A DNA stretch of 64,000 nt from Candidatus Gastranaerophilales bacterium (GCA_944324945.1 CALUYE010000006.1:42912-106911), one strand, 5' to 3'. Positions 1 to 9,351 are shown, numbered from the stretch's first letter. Notes: generated by a model from the letters alone, not told the origin. Numbers and translations are program-made.

Positions 1-585
1 AAAGACAAAACTAAATTTTTGCTTGATATTTTATTTCGTTCAACAAAATTTTATTTGAGATATTTAAACTACATCTACAAACAATCGGAAGAAATCGAAG
101 AAGAATTAAGAAAAACAATGAAAAATAAAGCATTGTTCCAGCTTTTTGAAGTCCAAAAATCGCTTGTATACTTTACAACAGCCCTAAAAGACAACTATGT
201 GGTATTGCAAAAAATTATGCGCCTTACTCAAAGCTCAAAACAAAACAGTCTTTTAAAATTCGGCGAAGATGATATTGATTTATTGGAAGACGTTATAATC
301 GAAAACAAGCAGGCGCTTGAAATGGTTGAAATGCACAGAAACATTTTGGAAAATATGATGGATGCATTTGCTTCAATCATTTCAAACAACTTAAACACGG
401 TAATGAAATTTCTGACATCAATTGCAATCATCTTTGCAATCCCCACCATGTTTTCAAGTTTCTGGGGAATGAATGTGGCTGTTCCTTTTGCGCTAAATCA
501 TTACGGATTTTTAATCGTAAGCGCAATTTCATTAATCGCCGCTATCTTAGCAGCCCTATTCTTTGCAAAAAAAGGAATGTTTTAG
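1..585 (+). CDS. CorA-family Mg2+ transporter, C-terminal part (cut by window edge)
   Basis: The reading frame is open from base 1, so the N-terminus lies outside the window. A TTG at base 19 is only an internal codon. The protein has a long helical stretch rich in charged residues, followed by the CorA signature Gly-Met-Asn after the first membrane helix (codons near base 466), and a second hydrophobic helix ending in a short basic tail. This order (cytoplasmic helical funnel, TM1, GMN selectivity loop, TM2) is the known CorA design for divalent metal uptake in the inner membrane. The stop codon overlaps the stop of the convergent gene at 582. The substrate, Mg2+ versus Co2+ or Zn2+, cannot be told from this part. 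Confidence 0.9.
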   Translation, partial: KDKTKFLLDILFRSTKFYLRYLNYIYKQSEEIEEELRKTMKNKALFQLFEVQKSLVYFTTALKDNYVVLQKIMRLTQSSKQNSLLKFGEDDIDLLEDVIIENKQALEMVEMHRNILENMMDAFASIISNNLNTVMKFLTSIAIIFAIPTMFSSFWGMNVAVPFALNHYGFLIVSAISLIAAILAALFFAKKGMF

Positions 586-1304
586 TTTATTTCATTAACC
601 CCGAGCCCAAAAAGTGCAAAGTCGTATTTAACGGGATCTGATTCATCAAATTCTTTTAATTTGTTTGTTAATTCGATAACGCTTTTAAAATCGTTCTGCT
701 TTCGTTTTAATAAATTAAATTTTCTTGAAATGCGCGCCACATGGGTATCAAGGGGTATTAATAATTCGTTTTGTTTAATTGAATCCCAGATACCGAAATC
801 AACCACACTGTTTTTTCTTACCATCCATCTTAAAAACATATTAATCCGCTTCAGTGCGGAATTATTTTCAGGTTTTGCAAACATAAAACAAAAACCCGTG
901 CTTGATGGAATATTGCAATTTGAATAAAAATAATTTGTCGAAGTATAAAATCTGTCGTTTGATGAAAATAGTTCTTCTAAAGAAGATTTATCAGTAATAT
1001 AGAGTTTATTTAAAATCCTTAAAAGTTCAATTAAATCGCACGATTTTATAAAGCGGTATATAAAATTATCTAAATTAAATTTTTTATAATCAAAAATCAA
1101 TTCCATAGGAGAAGCAAACGAAAAAAGTTCATCAAGTTTTTTAATAAACATTTCTCTTCTTCCAAACGCAAACAAAGAAGAAATAAAAGCGCTTATTTCA
1201 ATATCTTCTTTTTTGTTGAATTTATGCGGAAATTTTATTGGATCATCCTTTATAAAATCTTCGGTTTCGTATTTTTTAACAAGATTATCCAGAAGTTGTT
1301 TCAT
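582..1304 (-). CDS. TIGR02757 / DUF2400 family protein
   Basis: A 240-residue protein whose C-terminal half carries the family pattern LDTH-x-x-R-I-S-R ... DPVKYDFALFGLG, which I recognise from the TIGR02757 (DUF2400) family. Family members resemble helix-hairpin-helix DNA glycosylase folds but have no demonstrated reaction that I know of. The length is near the family norm. The start overlaps the end of tadA by 20 bases, and it is the last gene of the operon running from 4522. Function unknown; a nucleic-acid role is inference from fold resemblance only. Confidence 0.8.
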   Translation of the reverse strand: MKQLLDNLVKKYETEDFIKDDPIKFPHKFNKKEDIEISAFISSLFAFGRREMFIKKLDELFSFASPMELIFDYKKFNLDNFIYRFIKSCDLIELLRILNKLYITDKSSLEELFSSNDRFYTSTNYFYSNCNIPSSTGFCFMFAKPENNSALKRINMFLRWMVRKNSVVDFGIWDSIKQNELLIPLDTHVARISRKFNLLKRKQNDFKSVIELTNKLKEFDESDPVKYDFALFGLGVNEIN

Positions 1305-1737
1305 TTCTTAATTCCTTAAAATAATTTTTTAACAGCGCACATCCTTCTTCTTCCAAAATTCCTCCCTTAATATTTATTTTCGAATTTGCGATTTGAGCTA
1401 AATTAATTCTTCCTCCAAAAGCGCCATAGTTAATATCATAAGAAGAAAAATAAACATTTTTTATTTTAGAATTTATAATCGCCCATGCGCACATAGGACA
1501 AGGTTCGAGAGTAACATAAATATCGCAGTCATTAAGCCTTAAAGAATTCAATTTTTTATTTGCATCATTTAGAGCCAATATTTCAGCGTGTGCCGTTATA
1601 AGATTTTTTTCTTCTCTTTTGTTTGTTTTAATTGATATTATTTCATTATTTTTTGTAATTATTGCACAAACAGGAATATCTTTTTTAATTTTTCGAGCTT
1701 TATTAAGCGCAAGCTCCATTACTTTTTTATTTAACAT
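1285..1737 (-). CDS. tadA: tRNA-specific adenosine deaminase
   Basis: A 150-residue deaminase of the CDA fold. It shows the zinc ligand and catalytic pair His50-Ala-Glu52 and the second zinc site Pro79-Cys80-Pro-Met-Cys83, spaced as in TadA. TadA converts adenosine to inosine at the wobble position of tRNA-Arg(ACG) in the cytoplasm. The start overlaps the upstream histidine kinase stop by 11 bases and the stop overlaps the next gene, so translation is probably coupled. A guanine or cytidine deaminase of the same superfamily is the alternative, but the PCPMC motif and length favour TadA. Confidence 0.85.
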   Translation of the reverse strand: MLNKKVMELALNKARKIKKDIPVCAIITKNNEIISIKTNKREEKNLITAHAEILALNDANKKLNSLRLNDCDIYVTLEPCPMCAWAIINSKIKNVYFSSYDINYGAFGGRINLAQIANSKINIKGGILEEEGCALLKNYFKELRNETTSG

Positions 1738-3364
1738 AATCTTTGAATTTTAACGTCATTATAAATTCATCACTGCATTCTAAATCTATATCTATATTCA
1801 TAGCACCTGCAAGCCCTTTAACAATATACAATCCAAGTCCTGTACCTCTTGTTGTTCTTGTAAGGGTAGAATCAACTCTTATGAATTTATCAAATAACTT
1901 TTCTTTCATTTTTGGAGTTATTTTTTCACATTTATTTATCACTTTTAATACGGGCATATTATCTTCAATATCAATATTTATCCTAACAGGCGCTTTATCA
2001 AGGCTGTATTTTTGAGCGTTATCCATGATATTAATCAAAATTTGTTCAAGTCTGTATTCATCAACCCACACATAAGGTATATTTGATTTTACATCTAAAA
2101 TAAAAGGAATATCGTCCTTATTTAAATATTCCATAACTTTTTGAACCGATTCAATTAAATCAACTTCTGCTATATCAAACTTCATACTCATTGAATCAAG
2201 CTCAGGGATAACAAGTAAATCCTCAACCATTTTAGACAATCTTTGCGCTTGTTCTTTTATAATTTTTAAAGATTTTATTCTTGTTTCGTTATCAAGCACA
2301 ATATCATGTCTTAACAATCTTGAAGTATAGCCTATAATGCTTGTTAGAGGGGTTCTGAATTCATGACTTGTAGAATTTATTAAATTTTCTCTATATTCAT
2401 TCAACTGCTTTAATTCTTTATTTTTCTTTTTTAAGTCTCTATATGAAACATCAATTTTATTTGCCATGTAGTTAAATTCTTTAGCTAAAAATATGGTTTC
2501 ATGTGGCGTAAAGGCGTTTTTGATTAAATGAATTTTTTTAGCGTAATTACCTTTTGAAATGGCTGTAATTGCTTTAAAAAGTTGCCTTATGTTGATATAA
2601 AGGTAATATGAATATAAACTTACGATTATAATAATTGAAAGTGCCGCAAGTAAAAGCGAAAGTATGATTTTATAGCGGGCTTTATTTATTGTATTTTTTG
2701 TAATTTTTTTTGTAGTATCAACAATTACAACCCAGGAAGAATTATGAATTTTAGAATAGGCTTTAGGAGTATTTTTAACATCTCCAAACAATCCTGATTT
2801 TTCTTTTTTATTATAATCAAACCCTTTTAATTCATCGTCAATTTGAAGCGCTTTAGTATTTGATGTTATTAATTCTTTTGTGGTGCCGTCTATTATAAAT
2901 ATATTTCTTCCGCGAAGATTTTCGTCTTTAAAAAGCTCATTTATAATATTTATTCTGATATCTCCCGCAAGATAATAATGTTTATCTATTGGAGAATACA
3001 ATGTTATATAATCTTCTTTAATTTTTGTCTTAGGATTGGGAAGTTTTGCTTTTTCAATAACTTCAAGATTTTTAAAGAGTTTTGTTTTATCCTCAATATC
3101 GTTAAAATATTGAATTTTAGACATTGTAGCGGGAATATAATTAAATCCTGATGCCATCTGGTTTAATTGCGCCTGGCTGAATTCTATATATTTTTCCGTA
3201 GAATCCGCAATAAATTCAGCCATTAAAGATGCGTTCGCAGCAAGCTCTTTTCTTACCGATTGTTGTGATACGTTTGAAATTATTATCCCGATTGTAATAA
3301 AAGGAATTAAAACCGCAACAACAAGAACTATTGAAATTTGTTCTATTATTTTAAAATGCTTCAT
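1727..3364 (-). CDS. Membrane sensor histidine kinase (Cache-like sensor, HAMP, HisKA, HATPase)
   Basis: There is an N-terminal membrane helix, an extracytoplasmic sensor of about 200 residues of Cache-like appearance, a second helix, a HAMP-like linker, then the phospho-acceptor His334 in the motif S-T-S-H-E-F-R-T-P-L and a C-terminal ATPase domain with GTGLGLYIVK. I place the start at the ATG at 3364 rather than a TTG at 3385. The ATG has GAAGG about six bases upstream and sits one base past the stop of the response regulator, its likely partner. The sensor ligand cannot be read from the sequence. It belongs to the operon nfeD-like / regulator / kinase / tadA / TIGR02757. Confidence 0.9.
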   Translation of the reverse strand: MKHFKIIEQISIVLVVAVLIPFITIGIIISNVSQQSVRKELAANASLMAEFIADSTEKYIEFSQAQLNQMASGFNYIPATMSKIQYFNDIEDKTKLFKNLEVIEKAKLPNPKTKIKEDYITLYSPIDKHYYLAGDIRINIINELFKDENLRGRNIFIIDGTTKELITSNTKALQIDDELKGFDYNKKEKSGLFGDVKNTPKAYSKIHNSSWVVIVDTTKKITKNTINKARYKIILSLLLAALSIIIIVSLYSYYLYINIRQLFKAITAISKGNYAKKIHLIKNAFTPHETIFLAKEFNYMANKIDVSYRDLKKKNKELKQLNEYRENLINSTSHEFRTPLTSIIGYTSRLLRHDIVLDNETRIKSLKIIKEQAQRLSKMVEDLLVIPELDSMSMKFDIAEVDLIESVQKVMEYLNKDDIPFILDVKSNIPYVWVDEYRLEQILINIMDNAQKYSLDKAPVRINIDIEDNMPVLKVINKCEKITPKMKEKLFDKFIRVDSTLTRTTRGTGLGLYIVKGLAGAMNIDIDLECSDEFIMTLKFKDYVK

Positions 3365-3365
3365 T

Positions 3366-4082
3366 TTAACCTTCAACACTTCCAAAAGGAGTTAATTTAT
3401 ATCCGACATTTACAACCGTGTGCAAATATTTAGGATTTCTTACATTTTGTTCGATTTTTTGTCTTAAGCCGCCCACATGGACTCTGACCATTCTAACATC
3501 TTCATTTGAATCATATCCCCAAACTTCATCCAATAATACTGCTAAGCTTACAGGAGTATTTATATGCTGCATTAAACAATATAAAATTTCAAACTCGGTA
3601 GGGGTCAATTTTACTTTTTTATCTAAAATAACCGCTTCTAAACTATCGGGTAAAATTTCAATATCGCCCGCTCTTAAAACTTCTTTTGTATTTTGATTTT
3701 GGCTTGTCTCTCCACGCCTTAAAAGCGCTCTTATTCTAAGCAAAACTTCCTGAATTTCAAACGGTTTTATTAAATAGTCATCCGCACCGCAGTTGAACCC
3801 TTGCGTTTTATCTTCAATTGTTCCTTTTGCGGTCAAAAGAAGTATCGGAACATTTGGTTTTGCAAGACGAATGTTTTTACATACCTCATACCCGCTCATT
3901 TTAGGCATCATAACATCAAGCAGAATTAAATCATAATTATTTTCAAGGGCTTTGTTTAAACCTTCGGCTCCGTCTTGCGCGGAATCAACAATATAACCGC
4001 TTTGAGCAATATCAAAAGTTAATAATTCTCTTATTTCACTGTCATCATCTACTATTAAAAGTCTTTTATTAATTTTTTGCAT
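3366..4082 (-). CDS. OmpR/PhoB-type response regulator
   Basis: A 238-residue two-domain regulator. The receiver has the acidic pocket DDD near residues 12-14, the phospho-acceptor Asp56 (LILLDVMMP) and Lys107 (YLIKPF). The C-terminal winged helix (about residues 135-232) has the OmpR-type pattern LTPTEFEIL ... VDEVWGYD ... VRVHVGGLRQKI. The start codon shares one base with the stop of the nfeD-like gene (TAATG), so translation is coupled. The kinase follows after a one-base gap, so the pair almost certainly forms one two-component system. It resembles cyanobacterial RpaA/RpaB-class regulators in general form, but I cannot assign orthology by eye. Confidence 0.92.
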   Translation of the reverse strand: MQKINKRLLIVDDDSEIRELLTFDIAQSGYIVDSAQDGAEGLNKALENNYDLILLDVMMPKMSGYEVCKNIRLAKPNVPILLLTAKGTIEDKTQGFNCGADDYLIKPFEIQEVLLRIRALLRRGETSQNQNTKEVLRAGDIEILPDSLEAVILDKKVKLTPTEFEILYCLMQHINTPVSLAVLLDEVWGYDSNEDVRMVRVHVGGLRQKIEQNVRNPKYLHTVVNVGYKLTPFGSVEG

Positions 4083-4522
4083 TACTTTACTACCTTAACA
4101 TTTAAAATCATATTTTCTCTTGAAACTATTTCAACTTTTGCGCCTGCTTTAATTTCTTTATCATCAATACTTTTTGCGCTCCAGGTCTCGGAATTATTTA
4201 ATTTAACAGCCCCGATACCGTCTATTGAAAGAGTTTTACCTATATCTTTTACAACGATTGCTGTTTTATCACTAAAATCAGCAAACGAAGTAAGTTTTTT
4301 TAAGTCCGATTTTTCTTTTTTAAATATTGATTTAATAAGAAAATAAAAAATTATACTGAAAACCAAAAAAGACAATATCTGTATTTTATAATCCGAAGGG
4401 AATTTATAGGCAATTATTGCACCAAACATAAAAGAACATGCACAGGTAAGTTTAATTATGTTTGTTTTTTTAAAATCCCAAAATAAGAAAATAAAACTAA
4501 CTACTGCCCAGAATATATACAC
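4082..4522 (-). CDS. NfeD-like membrane protein with C-terminal OB fold
   Basis: Two or three hydrophobic helices in the first ~75 residues are followed by a soluble beta-rich domain containing GKTLSIDGIGAVKLNNSETW and ending in V-E-I-V-S-R-E-N-M-I-L-N-V-K-V, the pattern of NfeD C-terminal OB domains. NfeD proteins partner membrane-quality-control SPFH proteins or proteases. None is adjacent here. I chose the GTG at 4522 because AAGG lies eight bases upstream. The frame extends to a TTG at 4549, but that codon overlaps the -10 box of the operon promoter and would not be in the transcript. It is the first gene of a five-gene operon. Confidence 0.7.
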   Translation of the reverse strand: MYIFWAVVSFIFLFWDFKKTNIIKLTCACSFMFGAIIAYKFPSDYKIQILSFLVFSIIFYFLIKSIFKKEKSDLKKLTSFADFSDKTAIVVKDIGKTLSIDGIGAVKLNNSETWSAKSIDDKEIKAGAKVEIVSRENMILNVKVVK

Positions 4523-4548
4523 ATCAATAACCTTATAGCTTATAAACA

Positions 4549-4577
4549 ATTATAGATTTTTAAATTTTTACTGTCAA
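4549..4577 (-). promoter_or_regulatory. Consensus sigma-70 promoter of the nfeD-like/two-component/tadA operon
   Basis: On the minus strand, TTGACA (4577-4572), a 17-base spacer and TATAAT (4554-4549) match the housekeeping consensus at all twelve positions. Transcription would begin near 4542, leaving a leader of about 20 bases with an AAGG ribosome site before the GTG at 4522. Confidence 0.75.
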
Positions 4578-4606
4578 TTAAAGGTAAATAAATTTAACAG
4601 CAATTC

Positions 4607-5410
4607 TTATTTTTTAGAGCTTTTAATAAAATCCACGATAACAATTTCGGGTTTACAATTTAATCTCAAAGGTAAGCCGCTCATCCCTAAGCCCTTTGAG
4701 ATTATCATTTTATTTTGAGTTTTTGAAATCAAACCTGATGCAAATTCAGCACCAAATTTTGAACCTACAAACAAAGGAGGCGAAAAAGGAAGGATAAATT
4801 GCCCTCCGTGCGTGTGCCCCGCTAAGATTAAATTTGTTTCATCCATGATGTTATAATATACATCAGGGTTGTGGCTTATGACGATTCTGGGGGTTGAAGT
4901 TCTTCTAAAGGCAATTGCCGTATTGGGGTTTCTGGTTGTTTTGTCAACAAGCCCTATTATATCAATATATCGCCTCTTTTTAATAATTCTCACGTTCTGA
5001 TCTTCGAGGACTCTGATACCGTTGCTTTGAAGCTCCGTTTTAATTTTTTGCGGATCACACTTTTGATCGGCATCCCCTAAAACAGCATAAATAGGCACTT
5101 TTGCCTGCTGTAATTTAGTCGCAAAAATATACATATTCATTAAATTTCGAGGATTTGAGCTGTTTGTATAATCACCGCCTAAAAATATCAGATCAGGCGT
5201 TTGCTGTGCCGTCATTTGAGCAATTTTGTTTAATTTTTTGTAATCTCTTTTCTTAAAATGAAAATCCGTTAAAAATGCTATCCTGATTCCTTGAAGCTGA
5301 TTGTCCTCGATTGAATAATGAGTAATTTTGAAATCATTTGGCTCAATAATTGCAGACTGAACAAAGAGCCAAATTAAACATAAGACTATTGCTAAGTTTG
5401 TTTTACTCAT
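4607..5410 (-). CDS. Membrane-anchored metallophosphoesterase (YaeI/YkuE-like)
   Basis: An N-terminal hydrophobic anchor (about residues 5-22) is followed by a calcineurin-like phosphoesterase domain: Asp49-x-His51 (TDFH), Gly79-Asp80 (GGD), His180 (SHNP) and GHTHGG at 198-203. These are most of the two-metal ligands. The usual third motif GNHD/E reads Gly-Asp-Ala-Asp at 112-115, so the normal metal-binding Asn is Asp and the general-acid His is Ala. Family members hydrolyse phosphodiesters at the membrane, and some cleave UDP-diacylglucosamine in lipid A synthesis. A TAAAAT box ends six bases before the ATG and there is no ribosome-binding site, so the mRNA is probably leaderless. Confidence 0.82.
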   Translation of the reverse strand: MSKTNLAIVLCLIWLFVQSAIIEPNDFKITHYSIEDNQLQGIRIAFLTDFHFKKRDYKKLNKIAQMTAQQTPDLIFLGGDYTNSSNPRNLMNMYIFATKLQQAKVPIYAVLGDADQKCDPQKIKTELQSNGIRVLEDQNVRIIKKRRYIDIIGLVDKTTRNPNTAIAFRRTSTPRIVISHNPDVYYNIMDETNLILAGHTHGGQFILPFSPPLFVGSKFGAEFASGLISKTQNKMIISKGLGMSGLPLRLNCKPEIVIVDFIKSSKK

Positions 5411-5512
5411 AAAAAAATTTTAACATTTTATTAAAATAAAATACATATATGATTTAAAAATCATTAAAATTACGTATAATTTGACTATAGTCTTGAATAT
5501 AGGGTTTTTTAA

Positions 5513-6763
5513 ATGGACAAAACAGACACAATTCAGAGAAATTTATTTGAAAAATTTGCAATAAACGAACAAAATCCAAAATGGGAAGAATCCATTGCGC
5601 GGCTTGCACCTTTGATTAATAAACCCTATGAAATCCGCTCCCCTTTTGAAAGAGATGCAACAAGAATTCTTCACTCAAGCGCCTATCGAAGATTAAAACA
5701 CAAAACCCAGGTATTTTTTGCAACAAACAATGACCATGTCTGCACAAGAATCGAACATGTAAACCATGTTGCAAGCATATCAAAAACAATAGCTTCGGCT
5801 CTTGGGTTAAATATTGCGCTAACAGAAGCAATCGCACTCGGACACGACCTCGGGCACAGTCCTTTTGGTCATCACGGCGAAAAAATTATTGAAAGAATAA
5901 TGGAAAAAAACGGCTTTGAGCAAAAATTCTGGCACGAAAAAAATTCTCTTCGCTTTATTGACTATATTGAAACCCTGCCTAACTATTCAGGATTCAAAGA
6001 TAATCTTAATTTAACCTACGCAACAAGAGACGGAATAGTATGCCATTGCGGAGAAGTAAATGAAAACTTTTTAAAACCGAGAGAGGAATATATTGACTTA
6101 GAAAAAATCGAAAAAGGAAAATATATGCCTTTCACATACGAAGGCTGCATTGTTAAAATTTCCGATAAAATCGCCTATCTTGGACGCGATATACAGGATG
6201 CGTATAATTACGGTTTTTTTGATAAAGAAGATATGATAACCTTAAAACAAATCGCACAGGAAGTAATGAAAAAGAAAATCAAATTTAAAGATGTAAATAC
6301 TTCATCTTTGATTCACGAATTTATAACAAATTTATGCATTCATTCAAACCCTTATGACGGCATAACTTTTTCAAAAGAACACTACGATATGATGAATAAA
6401 ATTAAAAAATTCAACTATCAAAAAATTTATTCAAACAAAAGATTTAAACCTTTTATGGAGTACGCTAAACTTGTAATTAACGCAATTTTTGATTTTCTTC
6501 TTGATAATTATAAAGGTTATAACACAATCTATAAGCTTTCTAAATATGCAAAATATTATCCGACTTCCGTGTATGATTTTTCAGACTGGCTTATCAAATA
6601 TTCAAATATTGATGAAAAATTACACAAATTAAGAAGGTATAAAAACAGAATAATTTACAACATTGAAAACCCGCAAGACTATAAACAGGCTATAATAGAC
6701 TATATTTCAGGCATGAGCGATAATTACGCAATTAAAGTTTATTGTGAATTAATCGAATTCTAA
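5513..6763 (+). CDS. dgt: dGTP triphosphohydrolase-like HD-domain protein
   Basis: A 416-residue protein with the dGTPase N-terminal pattern SPFERDATRILHSSAYRRLKHKTQVF, followed by the HD metal site His82 (RIEH) and His111-Asp112 (LGHDLGHSPFGHHGE). This arrangement is typical of deoxyguanosine triphosphate triphosphohydrolases and their relatives, which remove triphosphate from dNTPs in the cytoplasm and control nucleotide pools. The length fits. It could be a broader-specificity dNTPase. No good Shine-Dalgarno precedes the ATG. It is convergent with nothing nearby and stands alone or pairs with the following small gene. Confidence 0.88.
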   Translation: MDKTDTIQRNLFEKFAINEQNPKWEESIARLAPLINKPYEIRSPFERDATRILHSSAYRRLKHKTQVFFATNNDHVCTRIEHVNHVASISKTIASALGLNIALTEAIALGHDLGHSPFGHHGEKIIERIMEKNGFEQKFWHEKNSLRFIDYIETLPNYSGFKDNLNLTYATRDGIVCHCGEVNENFLKPREEYIDLEKIEKGKYMPFTYEGCIVKISDKIAYLGRDIQDAYNYGFFDKEDMITLKQIAQEVMKKKIKFKDVNTSSLIHEFITNLCIHSNPYDGITFSKEHYDMMNKIKKFNYQKIYSNKRFKPFMEYAKLVINAIFDFLLDNYKGYNTIYKLSKYAKYYPTSVYDFSDWLIKYSNIDEKLHKLRRYKNRIIYNIENPQDYKQAIIDYISGMSDNYAIKVYCELIEF

Positions 6764-6795
6764 GCAATTTTATTTTTCAGGCGTTTTATATTACT

Positions 6796-7383
6796 ATGAA
6801 GTTAAATAATATCAATCCCCTTAATTTTCAAAAAAGACTTGTTGCAAAAGTAAAAGGCGAAAAAGAAGATTCAAAAGAATATAAAATATACCGTCTTGAT
6901 AAAAAAGACAGAAACTATATAACCGATGTCATAAACGATTGGCAGGGCGGGATGTTTTTTATGGATGTTCTTGATGATTTAGAATCAAATAAAGACGAAT
7001 ACCAGATTTATGTTCTTGAAGATAATAAAAAGCACTGTCTTTCATACGCCGAAATATCCACAAAATCACCTTATTTTAATCAGTTATTATTTATTGAAAC
7101 AAAGCCCTCTCTTTCATATAAAAATAAAGAAAGAAAAACAAAATACGCAGGCGAAACCATGCTTTCGTTTTTATTGGGGCTAACCAAAGCAACATCAAAA
7201 GATAAGCACTTTGAAGTACCCCATACGCTTAGTACTTCGTATTCTTTTTATGTTGATAAATGCGGATTTAAAAATCACGAAGGCAAAAGCAAAATGCTTG
7301 TTTATAAACCAAGAGAAGAATTTGATTCGCTAATCGAACAAAATAAAAACCACACAGGTTCAAAAATTGAAATTCTTATATAA
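6796..7383 (+). CDS. Hypothetical protein with possible GNAT-like C-terminal region
   Basis: A 195-residue soluble protein. The middle has an acetyltransferase-like feel: beta strands ending in Y-Q-I-Y-V-L-E-D, then L-L-F-I-E-T-K-P, then a helix and SYSFYVDKCGFKN, which resembles the GNAT end motif (aY-x-k-x-G-F). No clear acetyl-CoA loop (Q/RxxGxG/A) is visible, so the assignment is weak. The N-terminus reads NNINPLNFQKRL, a short motif that may be lineage-specific. The gene lies 32 bases after dgt and overlaps the bioA stop tail to tail by eight bases. Function unknown. Confidence 0.6.
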   Translation: MKLNNINPLNFQKRLVAKVKGEKEDSKEYKIYRLDKKDRNYITDVINDWQGGMFFMDVLDDLESNKDEYQIYVLEDNKKHCLSYAEISTKSPYFNQLLFIETKPSLSYKNKERKTKYAGETMLSFLLGLTKATSKDKHFEVPHTLSTSYSFYVDKCGFKNHEGKSKMLVYKPREEFDSLIEQNKNHTGSKIEILI

Positions 7384-8743
7384 AATTATTTTCCTTTAAA
7401 ACTTCAATTGTGCATTCTTTTGCAACTTTTACAACAAAATCCATGTCTTCTTTTTCAATAATTAAAGGAGGATTAAAATATATAACATCTCCCAAAGGAC
7501 GCAATAAAACACCCTTTTTAAGAGCTTTTTTATATATTTGATAGCCTATTCTTAATTTTGAATCAAAGTGGATTTTTTTATTTTTGTCATAGACAAGCTC
7601 AATTGCATTAATTAAACCAATAGAGCGGACTTCGCCCGTATTATTTAAATTCAAAAAACTTTCCTTGATTAAAGAATTAAAATAAGGCGTAACCTCTCTT
7701 AAATGTTTTTGAATTTCACCCGTTTCAAGAATATCTAAAACGGCAAGCGCACAGGCTGCTCCTAAGGGGTTGCCTGAATATGTATGAGAGTGCATAAAAG
7801 CTTTATGTTTTATATAATCATCATAAAAAGCGCTATATATTTTATTTGTGGTTGCAACAAGCGCAAAAGGCATATAGCCCCCGGTTAAACCTTTTGAAAG
7901 ACACATTATATCAGGAGAAATATTTGCATGGTTTGAAGCAAACATTTTACCCGTTCTATAAAATCCCGTTGCGATTTCATCCGCAATTAAATGAACATCG
8001 TATTCATCACAAAGCTCTCTTAATTTTTTTAAATACAAAGGAGGATATATCCTCATGCCGGCAGACCCCTGCAATAAAGGTTCAACAAGTATAGCGCAGG
8101 ATTCAGACGCATGGCGCTTAAATGAATCTTTAGCATATTCAAAACATTCGCACTCGCAATTGTCTCTTGATTTATTAAACGGACAATGATAACAATCAGG
8201 CGCTTTAATGTGAATTACATCCATTAAGATGGGTTTATATATTTTTGTATATAAATCACAAGCACCCGCAGAAAGCGCGCCTATTGTTTCCCCATGGTAG
8301 CCTTCCGATAATGCCATGAATTTGATTTTTTTGGTTTTACCTGTCTGTTGAAAATATTGAAAACTCATCTTCATTGCCATTTCAACAGCGCTTGAGCCGT
8401 TATCGGAATAATTGAACTTTTCTAAACCCGAGGGCAATAGTTTTGCAAGCCTCATGGATAGTTCTATTATTCCTTTATGCGAGAAATTGGCAAAAATAAC
8501 ATGTTCTAACTTTTCTGCCTGCTTTTTTAAAGCATCGGATATTTTAGGATTACAATGCCCCAATAAATTGCACCACCAGGATGAAACAACATCTTTATAA
8601 CATTTATTGTTTATATCATAAAGATTAATCCCTTTAGCATAATCAATTACAATCGGCGGTAATTGTTCGTAATCTTTCATCTGTGAACATGGATGCCAGA
8701 TATATTTTAAATCTTCTTTTTGCCAGTCAATAATATTTTCCAT
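7376..8743 (-). CDS. bioA: Adenosylmethionine-8-amino-7-oxononanoate aminotransferase
   Basis: A class III PLP aminotransferase of 455 residues. The N-terminus W-H-P-C-S-Q-M-K-D-Y (residues 16-25) and SSWWCNLLGH (54-63) are BioA hallmarks. The PLP lysine is Lys284 in LSKGLTGGY, and IADEIATGFYRTG is the cofactor Asp region. A Cys-rich insert (C184, C187, C196, C198, C200) resembles that of some Firmicute BioA proteins and could hold a metal. BioA makes 7,8-diaminopelargonate in biotin synthesis, but no other bio gene is in the window. A TAAAAT box ends six bases before the ATG with no ribosome-binding site, so it is a leaderless candidate. Confidence 0.93.
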   Translation of the reverse strand: MENIIDWQKEDLKYIWHPCSQMKDYEQLPPIVIDYAKGINLYDINNKCYKDVVSSWWCNLLGHCNPKISDALKKQAEKLEHVIFANFSHKGIIELSMRLAKLLPSGLEKFNYSDNGSSAVEMAMKMSFQYFQQTGKTKKIKFMALSEGYHGETIGALSAGACDLYTKIYKPILMDVIHIKAPDCYHCPFNKSRDNCECECFEYAKDSFKRHASESCAILVEPLLQGSAGMRIYPPLYLKKLRELCDEYDVHLIADEIATGFYRTGKMFASNHANISPDIMCLSKGLTGGYMPFALVATTNKIYSAFYDDYIKHKAFMHSHTYSGNPLGAACALAVLDILETGEIQKHLREVTPYFNSLIKESFLNLNNTGEVRSIGLINAIELVYDKNKKIHFDSKLRIGYQIYKKALKKGVLLRPLGDVIYFNPPLIIEKEDMDFVVKVAKECTIEVLKENNFI

Positions 8744-8787
8744 AAGTTGATTTTAACACTTCAAGATTTTTATATTATAATTTTTGC

Positions 8788-9351
8788 ATGAATTTAATTT
8801 TAGCTTCCAATTCTCCAAGAAGAAAAGAAATCTTAAAAAATAACGGCTATAGCTTTGATATAATTCCGTCAAAGTATGATGAACATATTTCAAATAAAAT
8901 TTTTTCAACTACGCTTGTTGAAAATTGTGCTTATAATAAAGCCTTTGATGTATATAAAAAATTAAAAAACAAAAATTCAATTATAATATCCGCCGACACT
9001 GTTGTTGTTTTAAATAATACCATCTTAGGCAAGCCTAAAGATAAAATTGACGCTTTTAATATGCTTCACAGTTTAAGCGATAAGACTCATTTTGTTGCAA
9101 CTTCAATTTGCCTTTTATCGGATAATCAAATTTTAAAAAATACCGATATAACTTATGTTACTTTTAGAAAATTAAACAATGATGAAATTATTAATTATAT
9201 AGAAACGAATAATCCTCTTGATAAAGCGGGAAGCTATGGTATTCAGGATAAAAATTTCGATTTTGCAATTAAAATAAAAGGCGAGCTTGATAATGTTATC
9301 GGGTTTCCTTTAAAAATGTTTGAAAAGATGCTTACTAGCTTCTGCCTATAA
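8788..9351 (+). CDS. maf: Maf-family nucleoside triphosphate pyrophosphatase
   Basis: A 187-residue protein beginning LILASNSPRRKEIL, the Maf nucleotide-binding signature, with ISADTVVVL and LGKPKD further on. All are classic Maf active-site segments. Maf enzymes hydrolyse dTTP/UTP or modified nucleotides to monophosphates and are linked to division control. A TATAAT box (8776-8781) ends six bases before the ATG and there is no Shine-Dalgarno, so the transcript is probably leaderless. The 3' end overlaps the convergent U32-like gene by 17 bases. Confidence 0.93.
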   Translation: MNLILASNSPRRKEILKNNGYSFDIIPSKYDEHISNKIFSTTLVENCAYNKAFDVYKKLKNKNSIIISADTVVVLNNTILGKPKDKIDAFNMLHSLSDKTHFVATSICLLSDNQILKNTDITYVTFRKLNNDEIINYIETNNPLDKAGSYGIQDKNFDFAIKIKGELDNVIGFPLKMFEKMLTSFCL

